DNA of 64,000 nucleotides from Dyadobacter luteus (lineage in GTDB: Bacteria; Bacteroidota; Bacteroidia; Cytophagales; Spirosomataceae). The position numbers and the translations under genes are program-made. Shown piece after piece: positions 1 through 6,814 of the stretch; position 1 is the first letter of the stretch; each line of letters begins with the position of its first letter. Where the stretch lies: assembly GCF_003383615.1 (NCBI RefSeq), contig NZ_QNUL01000011.1, positions 62,001-126,000 on the forward strand. Reading direction: 5' to 3'. Below the pieces are notes generated by a model, which worked only from the letters and a program-made list of their open reading frames with translations, did no database searches and was not told the DNA's origin.

Positions 1-192
<192 letters not shown>

Positions 193-228
193 TTATTTGT
201 AAGAAATGGGTTGACAAAAATTTTGCCC

Positions 229-236
229 CAAAGTTA
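229..236 (-). promoter_or_regulatory. Candidate -7 element of the lpdA promoter
   Basis: On the minus strand this reads TAACTTTG, a perfect match to the Bacteroidota -7 consensus TAnnTTTG, about 50 bp before the lpdA ATG. No clear TTTG -33 box lies 17-21 bp further upstream; that stretch is already the first units of the GTCA array. Only the -7 match is seen, promoter function is inferred. Confidence 0.4.
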
Positions 237-245
237 GTAATTATA

Positions 246-362
246 GTCAGGCAATTGACAATTATAGGCAGGTATTGTCAAGTATGGTCAGGTGTAGCCA
301 TTTTTGTCAGGTATTGTCAAGAACGGTCGAATATTGTTCTGGATGTCAACTTGTAGTCAGTG
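246..362 (+). repeat. Left GTCA array, 10-bp period
   Basis: GTCA or a one-base variant starts at 246, 257, 267, 277, 287, 297, 306, 316, 326, 336, 345 and 356, so twelve units are spaced 9-11 bp apart, one per DNA helical turn. Spacers are degenerate but often GGTATT or AGNATG, giving a weak 20-bp super-unit. All units point the same way. The array lies between the lpdA promoter and the four-helix-bundle gene. Too short and too degenerate for a CRISPR or a normal direct-repeat satellite. Confidence 0.75.
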
Positions 363-480
363 GTTGAAAGAAGTTTCAGTTTAAGCTGGGAAATAAGCCA
401 CATACAAGGATGTTACTTAGAGAAGATTAGCCGTCCATCAAAGATGATACACCTGTCAACGCGTTTAACCTGATTGTTTG

Positions 481-849
481 ATGAAACTTGAAGAGCTACA
501 CATTTATCAAATGGCTATGACTTTGGGGGAAGAAGTATGGAAGCTGACTGAAACATGGAATTATTATATCAAAGACACTATTGGTAAACAACTCGTTCGT
601 GCTGCGGATTCTGTTGCTGCCAATATTGCCGAAGGGTTTGGGAGATATCACTATAAAGAGAATCTGAACTTTTGTTTCTATTCCAGAGGTTCTTTAAAAG
701 AAACCAGCACATGGCTAACAAAGGCAAAAAACAGAAATCTGATTTCAATAGAAAAATTCGAAGAATTGAATCAACTTTGCGAATCGTTGTCAGTCAAGCT
801 TAATAACTATATTAAGACGATTGGGAAGACAAATTCAAGTCAGGGATAG
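481..849 (+). CDS. Four-helix-bundle protein of the S23/Avd-like family
   Basis: This 122-residue protein begins at the ATG at 481; a TTG one codon earlier is a less likely start. It carries the family signature: MKLEELHIYQMAMTLG, then QLVRAADSVAANIAEGFGR, then FYSRGSLKETSTWL, all amphipathic helices. Relatives are the proteins encoded in 23S rRNA intervening sequences and the bAvd partners of diversity-generating retroelement reverse transcriptases, which form basic pentameric barrels that bind nucleic acid. No reverse transcriptase, rRNA or template repeat is near, so this is a stand-alone copy of unknown role. The gene is framed by GTCA arrays, and the right-hand array starts inside its last three codons. 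A mobile or repeat-associated cassette is my inference. Confidence 0.8.
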   Translation: MKLEELHIYQMAMTLGEEVWKLTETWNYYIKDTIGKQLVRAADSVAANIAEGFGRYHYKENLNFCFYSRGSLKETSTWLTKAKNRNLISIEKFEELNQLCESLSVKLNNYIKTIGKTNSSQG

Positions 850-1001
850 TCAGGCTTTGTCGAGAATTGCCATTTATAGTCATGAAGCCGTCAGCTTTGT
901 ACCTTGATTGCAACAAATGACCACTTCCTGACCACCAATAACTATCCATGACAACTTTCTGACTACTCTTGACAATTAATGACCATTTTCCGACAAAAAA
1001 T
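839..1001. repeat. Right GTCA/TGAC array arranged as a dyad
   Basis: Forward units (GTCA or variant) start at 839, 849, 859, 869, 879, 890 and 899. Inverted units (TGAC or variant) follow at 918, 929, 939, 949, 960, 970, 980 and 991. Pairing each forward unit with its mirror gives midpoints of 910-911 for all seven pairs, so this is one large inverted array with its axis near 911. Only the tetramers are conserved; the 6-7 nt spacers show little complementarity. The first two forward units overlap the end and the TAG stop of the four-helix-bundle gene. Confidence 0.72.
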
Positions 1002-1024
1002 TTCATTTTTAACTTAAACTTCAA

Positions 1025-2099
1025 ATGACAGCAGAGCAATTGAAAGACTTGAAGGCCCGTGTAGAGGCTTTGGGGAGGTATCTTTGACTACGGTAACCGT
1101 AAAAGACAACTAGAAGACCTCGAACAGCAAACGGTGCAACCGGAATTCTGGAGTGACTCCACCCGCGCTGAAAAAACAATGAAAGAAATCCGTGGGCTCA
1201 AATTTTGGACCAATGGGTATGAAGAACTGGCGCGCCTCCGCGACGACCTGGACACGATCTGGGAATTTTATGATGCCAGCGAAGCCACTGAAGAAGAAGT
1301 GGACGAAGAGGGCAAAAAGCTTTCTGACAAGCTGGATGAAATAGAATTCCGGAAAATGATGGGCGAAGAAGGTGACGAACTCCCGGCTGTAATTGAGATC
1401 AACTCCGGTGCTGGTGGAACTGAATCGCAGGATTGGGCTTCCATGCTGATGCGGATGTATATCATGTGGGCGGAGAAAAACGGCTACAAAGTACGCGAGG
1501 TAGATTTGCAGGATGGCGACGTGGCCGGAGTCAAATCGGTTACACTGGAGATTGATGGCGAATATGCCTATGGAAACTTGAAATCGGAAAATGGTGTGCA
1601 CCGCCTTGTTCGTATTTCACCTTTTGATTCCAACGCAAGGCGCCATACTTCATTTACATCAGTATATGTGTATCCACTGGCTGACGACAACATCGAAATT
1701 GATGTCAATCTTGCGGATATTACGTGGGATACCTACCGTTCCGGTGGAGCAGGTGGACAAAATGTGAACAAGGTGGAAACTGCAGTTCGTCTGCATCACA
1801 AACCATCGGGAATCATTATCGCCTGTCAACAGGAGCGTTCCCAGTTGATGAACAAAGAAGTAGCCATACGTCTCTTGAAATCTCGTTTGTACCAGATAGA
1901 ATTAGAAAAACGGAATTCAGCGCGTGCAGAAGTGGAAGCTTCCAAACGTAAAATCGAATGGGGATCCCAGATCCGCAGTTATGTACTCGACGATCGTCGC
2001 GTTAAAGACCATCGTACCGATCACCAGACTTCAAATACCGAAGCTGTATTAAATGGTGAGATCAATGATTTCATTAAGGCTTACTTGATGGAGTCGTAA
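1025..2099 (+). CDS. prfB: Peptide chain release factor 2 with programmed +1 frameshift
   Basis: The gene starts at ATG 1025, runs 20 codons to CTT at 1082-1084, meets an in-frame TGA at 1085, and continues in the +1 frame from GAC at 1086 to the stop at 2099, giving 357 residues, normal for RF2. RF2 releases peptides at UGA and UAA in the ribosomal A site. Visible marks are the codon-recognition tripeptide SPF in [14 protein letters not shown] and the catalytic GGQ in [15 protein letters not shown]. The internal TGA makes synthesis self-limiting: when RF2 is plentiful the product ends early, when scarce the ribosome shifts. Treating the TGA as a stop would give a false start near 1134. A terminator follows. 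Confidence 0.96.
1072..1088 (+). promoter_or_regulatory. prfB programmed +1 frameshift signal
   Basis: The run is GGGGAGG (internal Shine-Dalgarno), TAT, CTT, TGA, C. The spacing of three bases between the SD-like block and the CTT slippery codon, and TGA followed by C, match the classic RF2 autoregulatory site. The SD block includes a full GGAGG, notable in a phylum where normal initiation rarely relies on SD. Confidence 0.95.
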
Positions 2100-2105
2100 A
2101 ATATA

Positions 2106-2143
2106 AGAATCTCCAGGCAAATTGTCCCGGAGATTCTTTTTTT
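2106..2143 (+). terminator. Rho-independent terminator of prfB
   Basis: A 9-bp stem (AGAATCTCC at 2106-2114 with GGAGATTCT at 2129-2137) is followed by a run of seven T. Confidence 0.85.
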
Positions 2144-2153
2144 AACTTCGTGA

Positions 2154-2960
2154 ATGCTCAGAAACAATCTACACTACCACAAACTAGGCACTGGCCCAAA
2201 CATTCTACTGGCCTTTCACGGCATCGGACAAACAGGCAGTTCATGTTTTCAACCCTTTGCAGATCACCTTGGAGGCCATTATACCATTTATGCTTTTGAC
2301 CTCTATTTTCATGGTAGTAGTAATATTCCCGACTTTTGGGCTAAGGATGAATTGATAAGCAAAAAAGCTTGGCACGACACCATTGCTCCATTTCTTAAAG
2401 AAAATGAAATTAAACAGTTTGATATAGCCGGTTTCAGCATGGGTGGGAGATTTGCCTTGGCGACACTGGAATTATTTCCTCAACAAATCAATAAAGCATT
2501 CCTCATAGCTCCGGACGGTGTATCTGAACACCCTCTATATACCATCGCTTCCCGCTCCAAAGCCGCAAGGAGTCTGTTTCGATGGCTGATGAAAAATCCA
2601 TCTGTCTTTTTTAAATCGGCTGACTTCCTGCAAAAAACAGGACTTATCCACAGTAGCCTCTACCGTTTTACACAACAGGTTTTAAATACACCCGAAAAGC
2701 GGCGTACTATATACAATTCCTGGGTTAGCTTCCGCGATTTTCACTTTAATATCTCGTCGCTATACAAGCTGACGCAATCTCAAAATATTGATCTGCTACT
2801 TTTTACAGGAAAATTTGATAAACTATTAAAACCTTCTGCTGTCGATAAACTCAGAAAGTTACTCCCTGAAAATAAATCGATGATATTACAAAGCGGTCAT
2901 ACACAACTCGTGGAAAAAGTAGCTTACCTCATCGCTACGAATGTATTTTTCAAACCTTAA
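2154..2960 (+). CDS. Alpha/beta hydrolase, cytoplasmic
   Basis: A 268-residue alpha/beta hydrolase without a signal peptide. The oxyanion-hole region FHGIGQTGS lies at about residues 21-30, the nucleophile elbow GFSMGG at 93-98 (Ser95), and the catalytic His is likely His249 in QSGHTQLV; the acid is probably Asp in FTGKFDKLLKP. The substrate cannot be told from sequence; esterases, lactonases and MenH-like enzymes share this layout. It starts 11 bases after the prfB terminator hairpin and is probably transcribed alone. Confidence 0.8.
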   Translation: MLRNNLHYHKLGTGPNILLAFHGIGQTGSSCFQPFADHLGGHYTIYAFDLYFHGSSNIPDFWAKDELISKKAWHDTIAPFLKENEIKQFDIAGFSMGGRFALATLELFPQQINKAFLIAPDGVSEHPLYTIASRSKAARSLFRWLMKNPSVFFKSADFLQKTGLIHSSLYRFTQQVLNTPEKRRTIYNSWVSFRDFHFNISSLYKLTQSQNIDLLLFTGKFDKLLKPSAVDKLRKLLPENKSMILQSGHTQLVEKVAYLIATNVFFKP

Positions 2961-3033
2961 AAAAGAAAAATTATCTCTTGATATAATCCATCATTGTTAC
3001 TAACTTTCTTAAAACCAAAACATTCCAAAAGTT

Positions 3034-3468
3034 ATGAACATGATGAATCGAATCGAACATTGGGGCGATACGCATCACCCGGCCTGGCTGGATGCTGTTC
3101 GTATTGGCTTAGGAGTACTCCTTTTTGTTAAAGGTGTAAGTTTTATCAGCGATACCACCAAACTCTCTGAGTTGGTAAGTGAGCTGGACATTCGGTTATG
3201 GACTGTGACTGCAGTTCACTACGTAGCATTTGCACACATTTTCGGAGGATTTTTGATTGCACTCGGTTGCCTCACCAGGCTTTCAGCGCTTATCCAGATT
3301 CCGATCCTCATCACCGCTGTATTTTTTGTAAACATGAGAACTGGCTTCTCTTACCTCAATTCTGAATTGTGGCTTTCTTTAATTGTGCTATTTCTTGTAG
3401 TCCTATTCTCAGTAATTGGCTCCGGCAGATTTTCAATGGATGAATGGATGAAAAATCATGATCGTTAG
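3034..3468 (+). CDS. DoxX family membrane protein
   Basis: This 144-residue protein has four hydrophobic segments (about residues 21-38, 57-80, 83-100 and 110-130) and the pattern GLGVLLFVKGVSF...FAHIFGGFLIALG...TRLSA typical of DoxX/DoxD-like inner membrane proteins. Family members are linked to respiratory or redox functions, but no catalytic residue can be assigned here. Its 3' end overlaps the convergent AraC-type gene by 4 bp, so each mRNA must end within the other gene. Role unknown. Confidence 0.75.
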   Translation: MNMMNRIEHWGDTHHPAWLDAVRIGLGVLLFVKGVSFISDTTKLSELVSELDIRLWTVTAVHYVAFAHIFGGFLIALGCLTRLSALIQIPILITAVFFVNMRTGFSYLNSELWLSLIVLFLVVLFSVIGSGRFSMDEWMKNHDR

Positions 3469-4340
3469 GCAGACAGCACTTCCGTTTTATAGAGGTACTT
3501 TTTCTTGTATTCCAAAGGAGTCATTTCTGCTACCTTCCTGAAATGGCGGTAGAAATTGGATACATTATTAAACCCGCATTCAAAACAGATCACTTCCGTG
3601 GCCAGCCTGTCTTCAATCAGGAGACGACAGGCATGGCTAATGCGGATCTCAACCAGAAAGTCATTATATGTCTTACGGGTCATCAGTTTGAAATACCTGC
3701 AAAATGAAGTTACCCCCAGGTTGGCAATAGCAGCCACTTGCTGCAGGCTGATATCATTTTTGTAATTAGCAAGTGTAAATTCATAAATTCTGTTCAGGCG
3801 CAGCGTCTCCATATCATTGGACTTATAAAATGCATGTCCCGACGTTATATCCGTCTTGTCTGCAGTTTCTGCGAGTGCGCTTAATATTGACAACAGGAGG
3901 ATAAGCTTTTCCATATTTGTAGCATTTGCAGCCTGCTGCATCAGCTTCACAATTTTTTCTTTTGCAGCACCCTCTTCTATAATTAAGCCCCTTTTTGCCC
4001 TTTCGAATAATTTCGGTAACAAATAAGTCTCAGGCAGGCTGAGAAAGTCACTGCCAAAACAATCGGGCAAAAAATGAATCACAATGACCTCCACTCCTGA
4101 GCCGGATCCCTCCTCTATCCTCCATACGTGCGGGAGATTTTCGCCCAATAATATGAGCTCGCCATCCGAGAAATTGCCGATGTTATCACCTATAAGTCTC
4201 ACACCCCTTCCTTTGATGAGATAATGCAACTCAAGTTCCGGGTGGTAATGCCAAACCGTGCCGAAACCTGCGGCCTGCTCGTGGCGAACACTGAAAGAGT
4301 TTTGAGATTTAAGCGGAACGCGATGAAAGTGCGGCTTCAT
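3465..4340 (-). CDS. AraC family transcriptional regulator with cupin sensor domain
   Basis: A 291-residue regulator. The N-terminal half has a cupin-like ligand-binding fold (FGTVWHYHPELELHYLIKGRGVRLIGD). The C-terminal 100 residues hold the double helix-turn-helix: ISLQQVAAIANLGVTSFCRYFKLMTRKTYNDFL and then ATEVICFECGFNNVSNFYRHFRK. Such proteins typically sense sugars or small carbon compounds and activate a neighbouring operon. There is no obvious target next to it: the upstream side is a 1.2-kb gene-free AT-rich region and the downstream side is the convergent DoxX gene. Ligand unknown. Confidence 0.88.
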   Translation of the reverse strand: MKPHFHRVPLKSQNSFSVRHEQAAGFGTVWHYHPELELHYLIKGRGVRLIGDNIGNFSDGELILLGENLPHVWRIEEGSGSGVEVIVIHFLPDCFGSDFLSLPETYLLPKLFERAKRGLIIEEGAAKEKIVKLMQQAANATNMEKLILLLSILSALAETADKTDITSGHAFYKSNDMETLRLNRIYEFTLANYKNDISLQQVAAIANLGVTSFCRYFKLMTRKTYNDFLVEIRISHACRLLIEDRLATEVICFECGFNNVSNFYRHFRKVAEMTPLEYKKKYLYKTEVLSA

Positions 4341-5583
4341 AATAACAGTACATCAGGTATATACATCGTCCTTATAAGTCAATTTTCCCTGTATATACTG
4401 AATTATTTCCAAAGCGACCTACACAGGCAGGGCAATTAAAATCTCTTTCGCCCATGTTCGGAAACCAAAGCCAGTACGCACGTATCGCTCCAACCTGTCT
4501 TTACAGAATTATACTCACAAGAGTAATAATGCCGAATTATAAATAAAGTACAAATTCTAAAATCATGGGAAAACAAATTGAGCTCAATGAGTTATTGCAA
4601 CACTACCGATCACCATAATATCAGACAAATAATACATCCAGATACTGAATCTCATATTTTCAAGAGGAATATACAAACTGAAATTACAAGCTAAATATAC
4701 GGCGAATAGAAAAATTAAAATTTTCATTCATGACTATAACAATCAACAATATTAAATAAACAAAAAATTAATGAGTAACATTATTTACTTTATAAGTATT
4801 TGATATACATATAATTATCGGTAATTAGTTTTTTAATAAATATTAGAAAAATGAATAAATTAATAGAATAAAAGTTTAACTAAATGGTATACAAATAGTT
4901 GATAAAATTATTCAATACATTCATATTGAGTCAAAAGTCTGTTGGTAAATTGAAATTCAATTACAAATTCATAAAGAAAAATTTATAATAATTAACATAA
5001 AATTAAATCAACTATATCAGCCCTATTACATCATTAGAATAAGATTACAAAAGCAGTTTTTATTTATTTTTGCTGAAATTTTATCCGATATAATGTTTTG
5101 CGTTATGAGAATATAAATATATTTGCCCAACACATTTATCATCTACTGCATAACCAACAATATGTAAAATATTATTTGGCACAGCAAAAAAAGAACAATA
5201 CCAACAAATTGAAAATCTGAAATAAGCACAATAAATCACAGATTATAAATATCAATCCTTAGATGCTTCCTACTTTATAAAAAGGCTCTAAAGATCCGGG
5301 TCTTTATCCCTGGCAGAAACAACATTACAGAGCGTATACACGGGTGGCTTCCACTGTATGCAGCATGGAAGTGGTATGCCCAAACGAAAGCATTTTTAAA
5401 CCTAACCAACATTCAAAGCCCTTAAATATTACAATTTCGACTCATACTTAGTAAAACGAACCATTACGAACTGGCAACTCGCATTTGGGAAGGCTCCTTA
5501 TTGCCTTACGTTTATCAGATCCGTTAGCTTACACGAGCTGTACTACTCCAAAAATTTTCACTCCTTTTAATATTACTAACATC
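4341..5583. other. 1.2-kb AT-rich region without a recognisable gene
   Basis: No reading frame of protein-like composition is present. The part from about 4,700 to 5,240 is strikingly A+T rich compared with neighbours. Towards the right end is a possible hairpin (CTTCCACTG at 5348-5356 with CAG and TGGAAG at 5361-5371) in what may be the long leader of the gene at 5584. It probably carries the promoters of the two divergent flanking genes; no clear TAnnTTTG/TTTG pair was found. Confidence 0.55.
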
Positions 5584-6321
5584 ATGCGTAAACTATTATT
5601 TTCCCTTTCCGCTATTGCAGCCAGTTTATTCCTGGCACCGGCTCAGGCTCAGGATTCAACAGAGGGCGCTTACGACAAAGTATCCATTGGGCTCTCTCTC
5701 AATCACGATGCTTTCTTCGGATTTAATCCACAACTTAATGGGTCTATCGCTACGAGCAGCACTTCTGCATTTACCTTTTACGGTATACAGTGGGGTGCTG
5801 GTACTGCTGCAGCATGGGGAAACTGGACTGAGTTCGGTGTAGGATACAGTTTTCAGGCAGGAAAAACCATTACCATTAATCCTCAGGTCGGATTTACCAT
5901 GGGTAATTTGCTGTCCTCCTACACTACCGGAAAATATGCCATCGGAGATGGAATCGTGCCCAATTTGACAGTGAATCACAACAGCTCTAAAACAGAAGGA
6001 CAGCTGTATTTCGGATACTACGGAGCACTTAGAAAAGAGAGCCCGATAACGGCAAACTATGTACATTACTGGTTCAACTTCGGTGGAAAAATCAAGCCAT
6101 ACCTGTCTGCCGGAGCACATTTTGAAAATCTTTTCCGTTCTGGCGGTGAAGGCCAGCCTACAAGCACATCCCAGTATTATACATGGGTTGGACCTTACGT
6201 TCAATTTACAAAAGGTAATGCAGGCTTAAGATTCTCTTTCGGCGGTAACCTTGCCGGTAACGATGCAAAAGCTAATTTTGACGGAGATTTCTATAAAATG
6301 AATCTGTTCTTCAACTTCTGA
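5584..6321 (+). CDS. Secreted outer-membrane beta-barrel-like protein
   Basis: From ATG 5584 the protein has 245 residues: a signal peptide (MRKLLFSLSAIAASLFLAPAQAQ) and then alternating aromatic beta strands such as WGNWTEFGVGYSF, YVHYWFNFGGKIKPYLSAG and the terminal YKMNLFFNF, whose last residue is Phe, as in outer membrane barrels. The segment LNHDAFFGFNP...FTFYGIQWGAGT recalls a Bacteroidota family of unknown function (possibly DUF6733; from memory only). An in-frame upstream extension to 5485 lacks signal-peptide logic and was not used. It follows the AT-rich gap and ends before a terminator. Confidence 0.7.
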   Translation: MRKLLFSLSAIAASLFLAPAQAQDSTEGAYDKVSIGLSLNHDAFFGFNPQLNGSIATSSTSAFTFYGIQWGAGTAAAWGNWTEFGVGYSFQAGKTITINPQVGFTMGNLLSSYTTGKYAIGDGIVPNLTVNHNSSKTEGQLYFGYYGALRKESPITANYVHYWFNFGGKIKPYLSAGAHFENLFRSGGEGQPTSTSQYYTWVGPYVQFTKGNAGLRFSFGGNLAGNDAKANFDGDFYKMNLFFNF

Positions 6322-6381
6322 TTGAAGAAGAAAGTGACGAAAGATTTTAACGATTATATTCTGAGTAGTTAAGTTAAAGTA

Positions 6382-6428
6382 CCCGCGGGCCCAATTTGTC
6401 GGAATTGGCGAAGCGGGCTCTTTCTTTA
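6382..6428 (+). terminator. Terminator after the beta-barrel gene
   Basis: Two-level stem: CCCGC (6382-6386) with GCGGG (6413-6417), and inside it CCAATT (6391-6396) with AATTGG (6403-6408), followed by CTCTTTCTTT. Confidence 0.65.
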
Positions 6429-6462
6429 TCTTTAAATGTAGTTTCCTGAAAGTACTTTCCTA

Positions 6463-6786
6463 TCAACCTCTATACAGGTTTTCCATTCTGGCCATATACT
6501 GTCCCATAACCGTTTGTTGACTGTAGAGAATCAGGTTCTCAAAAACTACAGTTTTCAGAACATTGAAGAGATAAGAATTAAAATCAGAGTGCGTGTAAAG
6601 CAGCTGTCTTTCCTGCCATATCCTGTCAAAAGTCTGCTTGATTGCACTTTCAGCATCATCATGATCTTTAAGCAGATTGATGCAAAATTGATATGCAGGA
6701 GTGCTGAAGTGCCTGCATAGCTGATCAAATGCACTTTCATCGCCATTCGTTACGCGATTCAGAATTTGTTCGGTGGGGAAGATCAT
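6463..6786 (-). CDS. Sigma-factor-like protein with region 2 only
   Basis: This 107-residue protein looks like the first half of an ECF sigma factor: TNGDESAFDQLCRHFSTPAYQFCINLLKDHDDAESAIKQTFDRIWQERQ resembles sigma region 2 (core binding and -10 recognition), followed by FNSYLFNVLKTVVFENL. The reading frame ends soon after; no region 4 helix-turn-helix exists in this or other frames before the terminator. It lies 28 bp downstream of the FGE/sialidase fusion on the same strand and is probably co-transcribed. It may be a decayed sigma factor or a small region-2 protein with its own role; intact start, stop and composition argue against simple decay. Confidence 0.6.
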   Translation of the reverse strand: MIFPTEQILNRVTNGDESAFDQLCRHFSTPAYQFCINLLKDHDDAESAIKQTFDRIWQERQLLYTHSDFNSYLFNVLKTVVFENLILYSQQTVMGQYMARMENLYRG

Positions 6787-6814
6787 TGGACAGTAAGTTA
6801 ATACATGCTGAAAT

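Noticed and set aside
246..362. CRISPR array
   Set aside because: Units are only four conserved bases with 6-nt spacers and there are no cas genes; repeat and spacer lengths do not fit.
1025..1090. prfB as a broken gene because of the early TGA
   Set aside because: The TGA is embedded in the canonical RF2 frameshift signal, and both parts join into a normal-length protein.
1110..1601. Minus-strand frame of 163 codons
   Set aside because: It lies opposite prfB and has no family pattern; it is a shadow of the coding strand.
5485..5583. N-terminal extension of the barrel-like protein
   Set aside because: The extension has no signal peptide character, while a perfect signal peptide begins at 5584.
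5656..6204. Antisense frame of 182 codons
   Set aside because: Opposite a clear exported protein, with unusual Cys/Arg content and no recognisable motif.
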